Shown here: one piece after another, positions 1 to 6,996 of the stretch
Position numbering within the stretch: the first letter of the stretch is position 1
Layout of the letters: the number at the start of each line of letters is the position of its first letter
NCBI GenBank assembly: GCA_003818675.1
Contig: RPPD01000116.1
Span: forward strand, 1-6,996
Length of the DNA: 6,996 nucleotides
DNA from: Spirochaetaceae bacterium
GTDB lineage: Bacteria; Spirochaetota; Spirochaetia; SZUA-6; RPPD01
Direction: 5' to 3'
Notes under the pieces: generated by a model
Told to the model about the DNA's origin: nothing
The model's input: only the letters and a program-made list of their open reading frames with translations
The model's database searches: none
Translations under genes and position numbers: made by a program

Positions 1-853
1 ACCGCAGCATGACAAGGAGCCGGTTTTTGCCGTGTCTGTGACACCGGCTGTATCCGGCAGGCTTATGTCATATCTTGAGGTCAACGGTGACATTGAATCG
101 TCCTCAAACATTGATGTCTATGCTGAAAAGGCCGGAGAAGTCGTGAGCGTGAATGTGGCTCTTGGCCAGTATGTGAGCGAGGGACAGACAATTGCGCGCG
201 TCGATCCATCCAGACCCGGCCAGAGATATGTACCCAACCCCGTGACAGCCCCCATCTCGGGTATGATCACGAGCCTTCCTGTGCGCGTTGGCGCGACTGT
301 CTCCATGACGAGCGCCATCGCCAGGATATCACGCACGCAGGACCTGATAATTACAACAAATGTTGCCGAGCGTTTCACGGGGCTGATGCATACGGGGCTT
401 TCAGCCGAGGTTCGCCTTGAGGCTTTTCCGGAAGTGATTTTCACCGCACGCGTGTCTGAGGTCAGCCCGGTTGTGGATCCTGTGACAAGGTCCATGACAG
501 TGAAGCTCGTTTTTACCGGCAACAGGGACGGGGTAAAGACAGGTATGTTCGCGGAAGTCAGGATAATAACCACTGTGAAAAACAACATCATCAAGATTCC
601 GCTCCAGGCTTTGGTCAAGCGCGGTGAACAGCAGTTTGTCTTTGTCGCAAAGGATGCACAGAGCGTGGAAAAGCGCGAAGTGGTCTCAGGTATTGAAGTG
701 GACAACAAGCTGGAAATAACCAAGGGACTTGTTGCAGGTGAGCTGATTGTAGTTGAGGGACAGCGTTCTCTTGGTGACGGTTCAAAGATCAGGGTAATCC
801 GGGAAATCCCCGGACTTCCCGCCGAGGACACAATTGGCGGGGGTGAAAAGTGA
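1..853 (+). CDS. RND efflux periplasmic adaptor (membrane-fusion protein), 5'-truncated, hairpin-less type
   Basis: This protein links an inner-membrane RND permease to the cell exterior in the periplasm of a didermic bacterium. The frame is open from base 2 with no stop, and the residues before the GTG at 32 already fit the family's first beta-strand. The true start and signal peptide therefore lie left of the window, and GTG 32 is not the start. Visible order: first lipoyl half-motif (about 110-205, with 'GEVVSV' and 'GQYVSEGQTIARVD'), a 13-codon linker (206-244, beginning PSRPG), second lipoyl half-motif (245-331, 'TAPISGMITSLPV'), beta-barrel (about 338-590) and membrane-proximal domain (about 590-820). 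The long alpha-helical hairpin that AcrA-like adaptors carry between the lipoyl halves is absent, as in BesA of Borrelia. Its stop overlaps the permease start (GTGA). Family assignment is firm; substrate is unknown. Confidence 0.93.
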   Translation, partial: PQHDKEPVFAVSVTPAVSGRLMSYLEVNGDIESSSNIDVYAEKAGEVVSVNVALGQYVSEGQTIARVDPSRPGQRYVPNPVTAPISGMITSLPVRVGATVSMTSAIARISRTQDLIITTNVAERFTGLMHTGLSAEVRLEAFPEVIFTARVSEVSPVVDPVTRSMTVKLVFTGNRDGVKTGMFAEVRIITTVKNNIIKIPLQALVKRGEQQFVFVAKDAQSVEKREVVSGIEVDNKLEITKGLVAGELIVVEGQRSLGDGSKIRVIREIPGLPAEDTIGGGEK

Positions 854-3800
854 GCATGATCCGCACGGTTGTTGGAAAACCGACAACCCTCATAATAATC
901 TTTGCTCTTCTTGTAGGATTTGGTTTTTACACAGCTGTAAACCTGGCGATAGACCTTATACCGGATGTCAGTTTTCCGGTTATGGTGGTCTATACCGCGT
1001 ACACCGGCGCGGGACCCGAGCAGGTGGAAAAGACTGTAACGCGGCCGCTGGAATCGCAATTGAGCAATGTGAGCAACCTCACCAAGATTTCCTCCACTTC
1101 GAGTGAGGGATCAAGCATGGTCATACTGGAGTTTACCTACGGGACCGATATGTCCGACGCCGGGAACGATGTACGCGACCGCCTTGAGTTCGCCAAGCAG
1201 ATGCTGCCGGATGAGGCGACAACGCCACAGATTTTCAAGTTTGACCCGTCCATGATTCCGATTTTCACACTGAAGATTTCCGGAAACCGCAGTGCCGAGG
1301 AACTCCGTGAACTGGCCGTGGATTCCATCCAACCGCGACTTGAGCAGGTGGATGGTGTGGCTTTGGCATCTGTTACAGGAGGGCGTTCACGCGTTATACG
1401 GGTGGACATCCCCCAGTCAAGACTTGAAGCTTACAACTTGAGTTTCACGCAAATAAAGGCCGCGCTTATGGCAAACAACCTCCAGATTTCCGCAGGAAAC
1501 ATCACTGAGGGCGGAATGGATTATCTCCTCCGCAGCTCGGGTGAGTATGGAAGCATGGAGGATATAAAAAACACGATCATCGCGATGAAGACCGCCCCTC
1601 AGGCTGCGGGAGTTTCTGTGAAACCCGTGGTTGTGCGGCTCCGTGACATTGCCCTGGTGTATGACGGTTATAAGGATATAGAAACCTCCATTTATATAAA
1701 TGGTGAGCCGGGTGTTTTCATCACTGTCCAGAAGCAGAGCGGAAAAAACTCCGTTCAGGTGGCGGACAGGGTGACAGAAAGACTTGAGGCGATAAGACAA
1801 ACTCTGCCCGCTGACGTGGAAATAGGAATTGCATCGGACACGACCCAGATCATAAGACGGAGCCTTGCCGAGGTGTCTTCGTCCGCGATAATGGGACTGA
1901 TTCTTGCCGTGCTCATATTGTTTGTATTTCTGCGCAGCATCAAGCCTACACTCGTAATTTCGCTTTCAATACCCATTTCGCTTGTCATCACCCTGATGCT
2001 CATGTATTTTTTCAATCTCACGTTGAACCTTATGACCCTGGCGGGACTGGCGCTGGGTGTGGGCATGCTTGTGGACAACAGTATCGTTGTTCTTGAAAAT
2101 ATTTACCGATACCGTGAAAAGGGCGCCAAGCTCCATACTGCGGCGATCCTTGGCACCAAGGAAATGATGGTGGCCATAGCCGGTTCAACGCTCACGACCA
2201 TATGCGTCTTTTTGCCCTTGGCTATTTTCAGAAGCCAACTGGAATACATGGGCGAGATGTTTTCCGGGTTGGCTTTTACCATAGTCATATCCCTCTCGAT
2301 TTCACTTGTCGTCGCTGTTGTTCTTGTTCCCGTGCTCACGAGCAAGTACCTCCCCCTCTCCACACGGCTTGAAACTGTATTGCCGCCATGGCTTGACCGC
2401 ATAGACAGGAAAATGGATGGATTCTTCAGGGGAATGGAAAACAAGTACAAAAAAGGCCTCTCCTGGGTGCTTTCACACAAAAAAATCTCGATCATTTTCG
2501 TTGTCGTTCTTCTGGCCGCAAGTTGTACGCTTATCCCGATTGCCGGATTTGAACTCATGCCGTCACAGGAAGAGGATTCCGTGACTGTCTCGGCCACATT
2601 GCCGGTTGGTACCACGCTCGATGTTACGCAAAATGTGCTTTTTGAAATGGAGGAGATAATTGAGAAGGAACTGACTTCGTATAAGGATATTCTCATCACT
2701 GCCGGTTCGGGTGGTATATTTTCCTCCGGAAACCAGTCCAACCGCGGCAACATCAAGATCAATCTGCCTCCATACTCACGGCGCAAGGAGAGCTCCAATG
2801 CCGTAAAAGAAAAATTGAGACAACACTTTAGTGATTTTCCGGGAGTTACTTTCAGTTTCTCCGGCGGCATTATGATGGGCATGAACGCTTCGCCGGTAGT
2901 GATAACACTCAAAACCGATGACCTGGAACTCGCGAAGACTGCCGGAAACCAGGTACTGGCCATTCTGAAGGAAAAAATACCGGAGGTTACAGAGCCGGTT
3001 TTCAACCTGCAGGAGGGCCTGCCGGAAATACGTCTCCTTGTTGACCGGGACAAGGCATACTCCATGGGGCTTAACATGGCGCTTTTGGGACAGGAACTCA
3101 AGGCAAATATTGATGGAATAACCGCGGGCAAGTACCGCTCGGGCGGTTCGGAATATGACATTTTTCTCATCCTGGAAAAGCGCAACAGGGACCAGCTTGT
3201 GGATCTGGACAAGATTTTTGTCATGAACACCATGGGTCAAAGGATAGCCATGTCAAGTATTGCCATGTACGGAAGGGACACCGGACCAGTTTCCATAAAC
3301 CGGGAAAACCAGTCGCGTTTTCTGCGCATTACCGCGGGCCTTGCCCCGGGCGCGAATGTCGGCGATGTAGTCCCGCGTATTCAGCAGGCAATAGTGGAGG
3401 GGATTCCCCCCAATGAGAAGTTGATTATCGAATACGGAGGGGATTTTGAGGACCTGCTCCGATACGGAAGCACTTTTATCATAATCATGATTATCTCCAT
3501 GCTTCTGGTCTACGGTGTGATGGCCTCTCTCTTTGAGTCATTCCTGGATCCGTTCATAGTCATGTTTACAATTCCGCTGTCTTTAATCGGCATTGTGGCT
3601 ATACACCTGGCCATGGGCGAACCCTTGAGTCTTTTCACCGCCATCGGCATGGTGATGCTCCTTGGCATCGTCGTAAACAATGGCATTGTGCTCGTGGATT
3701 ATACCAACCTTCTGCGCAAGCGTGGTCTGCCAATTCGCGAGGACTGCATTGAGGCTGGCGGAAACAGGATGAGGCCAGTGCTCATGACCACGCTCACTAC

Positions 3801-4038
3801 GATATTGGGGCTTCTGCCGGTTGCGTTTATTAAAAGTGAAGGTTCAAGTCTTGTCCAGCCGCTCGGCAAAACAGTCCTTGCCGGACTTGCAATCAGCACG
3901 ATAATGACGCTTTTTCTTATACCGGCATTGTACGAGATTTTCAACAGGTGGAGCGACAAGCAGAAGGAAAAGAAAAAGATGCGGAACATGGAACGGATGA
4001 AAATCCGTGCGAGAAAACTCAAGGAGGCCAGGAGATGA
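850..4038 (+). CDS. RND multidrug-type efflux permease (HAE/SwrC-like, BesB-like)
   Basis: Inner-membrane, ion-motive-force-driven exporter of 1062 residues, the usual RND length. Twelve helices in the duplicated RND layout are visible: TM1 about 11-31, a periplasmic loop to about 335, TM2-6 about 344-495, TM7 about 546-566, a second loop to about 870, and TM8-12 about 875-1030. By AcrB alignment, D409 matches D407, but N410 replaces D408 and N943 replaces K940. R973 and T980 match R971 and T978. The sequence 'MPSQEEDSV' (570-578) and the 'P.G' segment after it are typical of the second porter repeat. The last 30 residues (1033-1062) are a cytoplasmic tail with 15 Lys/Arg. GTG 850 was chosen because it overlaps the adaptor stop by 4 bases and has GGGGGTG just upstream; ATG 856 is an alternative. 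The HAE-like motifs argue against a heavy-metal pump; the substrate cannot be told. Confidence 0.95.
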   Translation: MSMIRTVVGKPTTLIIIFALLVGFGFYTAVNLAIDLIPDVSFPVMVVYTAYTGAGPEQVEKTVTRPLESQLSNVSNLTKISSTSSEGSSMVILEFTYGTDMSDAGNDVRDRLEFAKQMLPDEATTPQIFKFDPSMIPIFTLKISGNRSAEELRELAVDSIQPRLEQVDGVALASVTGGRSRVIRVDIPQSRLEAYNLSFTQIKAALMANNLQISAGNITEGGMDYLLRSSGEYGSMEDIKNTIIAMKTAPQAAGVSVKPVVVRLRDIALVYDGYKDIETSIYINGEPGVFITVQKQSGKNSVQVADRVTERLEAIRQTLPADVEIGIASDTTQIIRRSLAEVSSSAIMGLILAVLILFVFLRSIKPTLVISLSIPISLVITLMLMYFFNLTLNLMTLAGLALGVGMLVDNSIVVLENIYRYREKGAKLHTAAILGTKEMMVAIAGSTLTTICVFLPLAIFRSQLEYMGEMFSGLAFTIVISLSISLVVAVVLVPVLTSKYLPLSTRLETVLPPWLDRIDRKMDGFFRGMENKYKKGLSWVLSHKKISIIFVVVLLAASCTLIPIAGFELMPSQEEDSVTVSATLPVGTTLDVTQNVLFEMEEIIEKELTSYKDILITAGSGGIFSSGNQSNRGNIKINLPPYSRRKESSNAVKEKLRQHFSDFPGVTFSFSGGIMMGMNASPVVITLKTDDLELAKTAGNQVLAILKEKIPEVTEPVFNLQEGLPEIRLLVDRDKAYSMGLNMALLGQELKANIDGITAGKYRSGGSEYDIFLILEKRNRDQLVDLDKIFVMNTMGQRIAMSSIAMYGRDTGPVSINRENQSRFLRITAGLAPGANVGDVVPRIQQAIVEGIPPNEKLIIEYGGDFEDLLRYGSTFIIIMIISMLLVYGVMASLFESFLDPFIVMFTIPLSLIGIVAIHLAMGEPLSLFTAIGMVMLLGIVVNNGIVLVDYTNLLRKRGLPIREDCIEAGGNRMRPVLMTTLTTILGLLPVAFIKSEGSSLVQPLGKTVLAGLAISTIMTLFLIPALYEIFNRWSDKQKEKKKMRNMERMKIRARKLKEARR
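4021..4027 (+). promoter_or_regulatory. Strong ribosome binding site for the PII-like gene
   Basis: AAGGAGG lies 7 bases before the ATG at 4035 and inside the permease's last codons. It fixes the start of the PII-like gene. Together with the ATGA overlap it indicates that the small protein is translated both by coupling and by its own initiation site, possibly in amounts above the permease. Confidence 0.8.
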
Positions 4039-4325
4039 CATTGCGCGTTGAAATAATCGGCAACCATTCAATAGAGGAGGACCTCTTTGAGGCGCTGGAG
4101 CAGCACAAGGTCGCATCCGAGTTTACGCTTTTAAACGAGGCCGAGGGAACCGGTAATTCAGGGCCGCGCAGGGGAGATGCAATCTGGCCGGAGAATAACT
4201 TTGTACTGGTAGCCTACTGTGATCGTGGTGAGGCAAAGGAAATACGCAGGGTTATTGATGAAATCAAGGAACATTTCCCTGACGAAGGTTTGAAAATGTT
4301 TGCGGTAAAGGCAGAAGAGTTGTAA
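4035..4325 (+). CDS. Small PII-like, PG0541-type transporter-associated protein
   Basis: A 96-residue soluble protein without signal peptide or membrane segment. Its pattern of strand (2-9), helix (12-24), strand (27-34), loop, strand (55-62), helix (66-80) and strand (86-92) suits a ferredoxin-like PII/GlnB-type fold. The segment 'GDAIWPENN' (48-56) and its place directly after an RND permease match my memory of the PG0541-type transporter-associated family; this is a family-level call without a search. PII-like proteins commonly bind small ligands and regulate a neighbouring transporter, so a cytoplasmic modulator of the pump is the natural inference, but it is not shown here. The start at 4035 is preferred over the longer open frame from 3948: ATG overlaps the permease stop (ATGA) and a near-perfect ribosome site AAGGAGG sits 7 bases upstream. 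Bases before 4035 are permease coding sequence. Confidence 0.8.
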   Translation: MTLRVEIIGNHSIEEDLFEALEQHKVASEFTLLNEAEGTGNSGPRRGDAIWPENNFVLVAYCDRGEAKEIRRVIDEIKEHFPDEGLKMFAVKAEEL

Positions 4326-4333
4326 TACAAGCC

Positions 4334-4362
4334 TTGCAAACATGGCTTCCCGGCACTATCAT
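4334..4362 (+). promoter_or_regulatory. Candidate sigma-70-like promoter before the diguanylate cyclase gene
   Basis: TTGCAA (4334-4339, 4 of 6 consensus bases) and TATCAT (4357-4362, 5 of 6) are separated by 17 bases. Transcription would begin near 4369, leaving a leader of only about 11 bases that starts at the putative ribosome site. A chance match in a 54-base gap is possible, and read-through from the efflux operon is the alternative. Confidence 0.27.
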
Positions 4363-4369
4363 TTGTACT

Positions 4370-4374
4370 GAAGG
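4370..4374 (+). promoter_or_regulatory. Ribosome binding site supporting the ATG at 4380
   Basis: GAAGG lies 5 bases before ATG 4380. The next in-frame ATG (4395) would be 20 bases away, so 4380 is the better start for the diguanylate cyclase. Confidence 0.5.
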
Positions 4375-4379
4375 CATTC

Positions 4380-6107
4380 ATGAATTTCCTTGACATGCGG
4401 ACAGTAATTTATTGTTTTTCATTGAGCAACCTGATCTGCCTGGTTGTCGTGGCAGTCGTGTGGAAAAGGAAACGCGATCGCTACAAGGGAGTGGGCTTGT
4501 GGCTCATGGACTATGTCCTTCAGTTTTTGGGCATGTCCCTGATAGCATTCCGCGGACTATTCCCCGATTTCCTTTCACTTGTTGCAAGCAATACCATGGT
4601 ACTTGGCGGGACCGTCATTCTTTTAATCGGTCTTGAAGCTTTTACCGGAATTCGCGGATCGCAAATCCACAATTTTATCATGATGATACTTTTTGTTTTC
4701 ATCCAGGTCTATTTCACCTTTGTGAGTCCGGACCTGACAATCCGTAATATACTTATTTCAGCGGTTTTATTTGCCATTTGTGCCCAATGCGCCTGGCTTC
4801 TCCTGAAGCGGAATGCACCTGTGATGCGCCCTGTGACCAGGAGCCTTGGCATGGTGTTTGTTGCCTACTGTCTCGTGAGCCTGGCAAGAATCGTGATGGA
4901 GCCAATGATCTCTACGGGAGCTGATTTTTTCAACTCTAATGTCTATGAAACCGTTCTGCTCATCACTTACCAGATGCTCTTCATCATTCTCACGTTTTTC
5001 CTGATACTCATGGTCAACAGCCGCCTCATTTCAGAAATGAAGGATGATATTTCAGCGCGCGTACAGGCTGAAAGAATTCTTGAGCTCAGGCTTGTCCTGT
5101 GGGAGTATTCCACGCTGCATCCGGTCAATGAACTGATGCAGAAGGCGCTTGATGAAATTGAAATATTGACCGGAAGCAAGATAGGGTTTTACCATTTCGT
5201 GGAAGAGGAAACCAAAAGCCTGACACTCCAGGCCTGGTCGACCCGCACAAAAAATGAATTCTGCAAGGCAGAGGGTGAGGGCATGCATTATTCCCTGGAC
5301 CAGGCGGGTGTCTGGGTGGATTGCGTGCGTGAAAGAAAACCTGTCATCCATAATGACTATGAATCCCTGCCGCACAGGAAGGGGATGCCGGAAGGCCATG
5401 CAAAGGTTGTTCGTGAACTGGTGGTGCCCACCATGCGGGAGAACAGGGTGGTATCCGTTCTTGGTATGGGCAACAAGGCCGTTGAATACACACGCAAGGA
5501 TATCGAGCTTGTCGCCTATATAGCTGACCTCGTATGGACAATTGTCGCGCAGAAACGGGCTGAGGAAAGGATACGCCACCTGAATGGCCAGCTTGAACAT
5601 CTGGCCATGACTGACGAGCTTACAGGGCTTCCGAACAGGCGCTCGTTTTTCATCCAGGGAGGTGATGAGCTCAAACGGAGCCAGCGCTACAAACTGTCAT
5701 TATCAGTCATAATGCTGGACATAGACAATTTCAAAAACATCAATGACAATTTTGGTCATGAGGCGGGCGATACAGCCCTGAAATGCGTTGCCGATACCAT
5801 CAATGCATGCATCCGTGATGTGGATATGGGCGCGCGGCTGGGCGGAGAGGAGTTTGGCCTTCTTTTGCCGAATACAAAACTGGCGGATGCCCTTGCTCTT
5901 TCGGAACGCCTGAGACGGGCCATTGAAATGTCAAATTGCGTGGTGCAGGACAAGGGGCTAGTCGTCACAGCCAGCATGGGCGTAGCTGCCTTCTCGTCTG
6001 ACATACCTGACCTGGATGCGCTGCTGCGGCATGCGGACATGGCCATGTACCAGGCCAAGCGCCAGGGCCGCAACCAGGTTGTTTCATTTGCTGATCTGAC
6101 GGGATAA
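4380..6107 (+). CDS. Membrane-bound diguanylate cyclase, 7TM-GAF-GGDEF
   Basis: Makes cyclic di-GMP from two GTP at the inner face of the membrane. The 575 residues contain seven hydrophobic segments (about 9-28, 39-57, 66-88, 98-115, 122-142, 155-172, 190-212), a GAF domain (about 236-390), a short helical linker (about 391-408) and a C-terminal GGDEF domain opening with 'MTDELTGLPNRR' (410-421). The active signature is GGEEF (488-492). By alignment with PleD, D447, N455, D464 and E490 fill the metal/GTP positions, and R479-x-x-D482 forms the inhibitory I-site with PleD-like spacing, so enzyme activity with product feedback is expected. The GAF domain has the conserved block 'HNDYESLPHRKGMPEGH' (324-340) and 'AGVWVDC' before it, a subtype often fused to sensor kinases and cyclases; its ligand is unknown to me. 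No EAL domain is present. The gene starts 54 bases after the PII-like gene on the same strand. Confidence 0.94.
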   Translation: MNFLDMRTVIYCFSLSNLICLVVVAVVWKRKRDRYKGVGLWLMDYVLQFLGMSLIAFRGLFPDFLSLVASNTMVLGGTVILLIGLEAFTGIRGSQIHNFIMMILFVFIQVYFTFVSPDLTIRNILISAVLFAICAQCAWLLLKRNAPVMRPVTRSLGMVFVAYCLVSLARIVMEPMISTGADFFNSNVYETVLLITYQMLFIILTFFLILMVNSRLISEMKDDISARVQAERILELRLVLWEYSTLHPVNELMQKALDEIEILTGSKIGFYHFVEEETKSLTLQAWSTRTKNEFCKAEGEGMHYSLDQAGVWVDCVRERKPVIHNDYESLPHRKGMPEGHAKVVRELVVPTMRENRVVSVLGMGNKAVEYTRKDIELVAYIADLVWTIVAQKRAEERIRHLNGQLEHLAMTDELTGLPNRRSFFIQGGDELKRSQRYKLSLSVIMLDIDNFKNINDNFGHEAGDTALKCVADTINACIRDVDMGARLGGEEFGLLLPNTKLADALALSERLRRAIEMSNCVVQDKGLVVTASMGVAAFSSDIPDLDALLRHADMAMYQAKRQGRNQVVSFADLTG

Positions 6108-6181
6108 GCTTAAAAGCATGACAGAATATACGACATCCCTTTGCGTATGAGCTCGTCGCCTTTACAAACCGTTTCCAGTTT
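6108..6181. other. Convergent intergenic region
   Basis: 74 bases between the stop of the diguanylate cyclase gene and the stop of the opposing DUF4253 gene. It holds a tiny GCTT/AAGC inverted repeat (6108-6117) and an ATACG/CGTAT pair (6128-6132 and 6144-6148) with an 11-base loop. Neither is followed by a T-tract in either direction, so no intrinsic terminator is supported. Confidence 0.6.
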
Positions 6182-6868
6182 TCAATCCCACCAGAGGAAC
6201 AATTCCCTGGAGTTTTTTATCTCTATGATGAGTTCTTCGACAGACCCGACTCCCTGATCAACTGAATCAGGGCAAAATTTATATACCTCATCTGCAAATG
6301 CTGCGATGTCCTGGGGGAGTTTTTTAAAACGGATATAAACCCAGTCATAGTCGGCCCCCAGAATCACAAGCCCGAACAATCCATCCCATATCATTAGTCT
6401 TTTAAAAAGGTCTGCAGCTTCAATGCCATAATTGATACCATCTGGTTTTTCATAATTTAATATGTCCATCTGGTCATCTGATTTGATCAATGTGAGAAAC
6501 GAGACGCCATTCAGAAAATCCATTTCAGATATGAATATAATATAACCAGTTCCTGCGAGTGCTTTTGTTATAACCCCGAGCAAACGTTCCTGGTCTTTCA
6601 TCGGAGCCTGGAGGGTAATCCCCGGTTGTTTTACTACACCTGTTTTGACTGGCGCACCATCCTTGAAAATAAATCCAGGATCTGAAGTCTCGTATTGCGT
6701 AAATCCGGATCCAGCCAGGCCCTTGACCTTCACCATTGTCTGGCTGTCAAACCCTATTTCCTTCAATAATGCAGATTCTTCCATGGTGAGTGAGGTCTGT
6801 GCACATGTAAAGACGAGGAAGCCGGTCATGCAAATCAGGATCATCAGGCATTTTAAAATGATTTTCAT
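6182..6868 (-). CDS. Exported DUF4253 domain protein
   Basis: A 228-residue protein of unknown function. It starts with a signal-peptide-like segment: basic 'MKIILK', then a hydrophobic core to about residue 22 ending 'VFTCAQT'. The cysteine at 22 could make it a lipoprotein, but 'VFTC' is a poor lipobox, so ordinary cleavage is equally likely. Residues about 30-100 are not recognised. The C-terminal part (about 126-228) has hallmarks I associate with DUF4253: 'DGINYGI' (143-149), 'GADYDW' (171-176), 'LPQD' (184-187), 'CPDSVDQG' (199-206) and the terminal 'LWWD'. The start at 6868 was chosen because it places the signal peptide at the N-terminus and has GGA just upstream. The open frame extends to a TTG at 6910, with ATGs at 6889 and 6886 as further alternatives. 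It is convergent with the cyclase gene and lies 60 bases after another probable - strand gene. The composition is more AT-rich than its left neighbours. Confidence 0.8.
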   Translation of the reverse strand: MKIILKCLMILICMTGFLVFTCAQTSLTMEESALLKEIGFDSQTMVKVKGLAGSGFTQYETSDPGFIFKDGAPVKTGVVKQPGITLQAPMKDQERLLGVITKALAGTGYIIFISEMDFLNGVSFLTLIKSDDQMDILNYEKPDGINYGIEAADLFKRLMIWDGLFGLVILGADYDWVYIRFKKLPQDIAAFADEVYKFCPDSVDQGVGSVEELIIEIKNSRELFLWWD

Positions 6869-6928
6869 ATTTCCGATATTAGCCATCATTTTAGAAAAAA
6901 GCAATTCCAATTGATATTAAAAGTATTC

Positions 6929-6996
6929 CTATTGCTTCAGGGTTACGTAGCTGTTCTCCATGCCCTTGATGTCCTTGATCCAGTCAAGAAATTTCT
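6929..6996 (-). CDS. C-terminal end of an unidentified gene running in from the right edge
   Basis: Read on the - strand from 6994, an open frame gives 21 codons ending in TAG at 6929-6931. The peptide 'KFLDWIKDIKGMENSYVTLKQ' minus its last residue is well-formed, amphipathic and coding-like, and the other two frames are less so: one stops immediately. Too little is visible to name a family. It lies 60 bases upstream of the DUF4253 start on the same strand, so the two could form one transcript. Confidence is limited by the short length. Confidence 0.5.
   Translation of the reverse strand, partial: KFLDWIKDIKGMENSYVTLKQ

Noticed and set aside
118..1059. Long - strand open frame of 313 codons across the adaptor/permease junction
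   Set aside because: It lies antisense to two well-recognised genes, is rich in Ser/Arg/Thr as expected of a shadow frame, and matches no family I know.
2103..3233. Long - strand open frame of 376 codons opposite the permease
   Set aside because: It is entirely antisense to the RND permease and its composition is that of a mirrored reading frame.
3948..4034. Upstream extension of the PII-like gene
   Set aside because: These codons overlap the permease's basic tail in another frame. The ATG at 4035 with AAGGAGG upstream fits the family length far better.
4329..4348. AAGCC/GGCTT inverted repeat as a terminator after the PII-like gene
   Set aside because: It has only 5 base pairs, a 10-base loop and no T-tract.
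6875..6908. Possible - strand promoter TTGCTT-17-TAATAT before the DUF4253 gene
   Set aside because: Both boxes match the consensus poorly, and the start site would fall on or after the chosen ATG.
6895..6913. Small CAAT/ATTG hairpin followed by six T on the - strand, as terminator of the edge gene
   Set aside because: The stem is only 4 AT-rich pairs, too weak to support a terminator call.

Overview
The window holds a four-gene block on the + strand (positions 1 to 6107) followed by a convergent block on the - strand (about 6182 to the right edge). Base composition looks close to 50% GC by eye over the + strand block and visibly more AT-rich in the - strand block. The best taxonomic guess is a spirochete (Spirochaetota). 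The membrane-fusion protein has a 'DPSRPG' linker directly joining the two lipoyl half-motifs, with no coiled-coil hairpin, which resembles the adaptors of Treponema and BesA of Borrelia. This is recognition from memory, not a database result.

Positions 1-4325 form a compact efflux operon. The 3' part of a periplasmic adaptor gene (its beginning is outside the window) overlaps by 4 bases the gene for a full-length 12-helix RND permease of the hydrophobe/amphiphile (HAE, SwrC/BesB-like) type. The permease gene in turn overlaps by 4 bases a 96-residue protein that looks like the small PII-like, ferredoxin-fold 'PG0541-type' transporter-associated family. Both junctions suggest translational coupling. 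An outer-membrane TolC-like partner is not in the window and may lie upstream.

Positions 4380-6107 encode a membrane-bound diguanylate cyclase: seven predicted transmembrane helices, one GAF domain of a distinctive highly conserved subtype, and a GGDEF domain (GGEEF signature) with intact metal-binding residues and an intact product-inhibition (RxxD) site. It lies 54 bases after the PII-like gene on the same strand, so it may be co-transcribed. A candidate sigma-70-like promoter also sits in the gap.

Positions 6108-6181 separate the two convergent blocks; I see no convincing intrinsic terminator there. The - strand block has an exported protein with a C-terminal DUF4253 domain (6182-6868) and, at the right edge, the last 21 codons of a probable further - strand gene (stop at 6929-6931). 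No tRNA, rRNA, CRISPR array, insertion sequence or long repeat was recognised.
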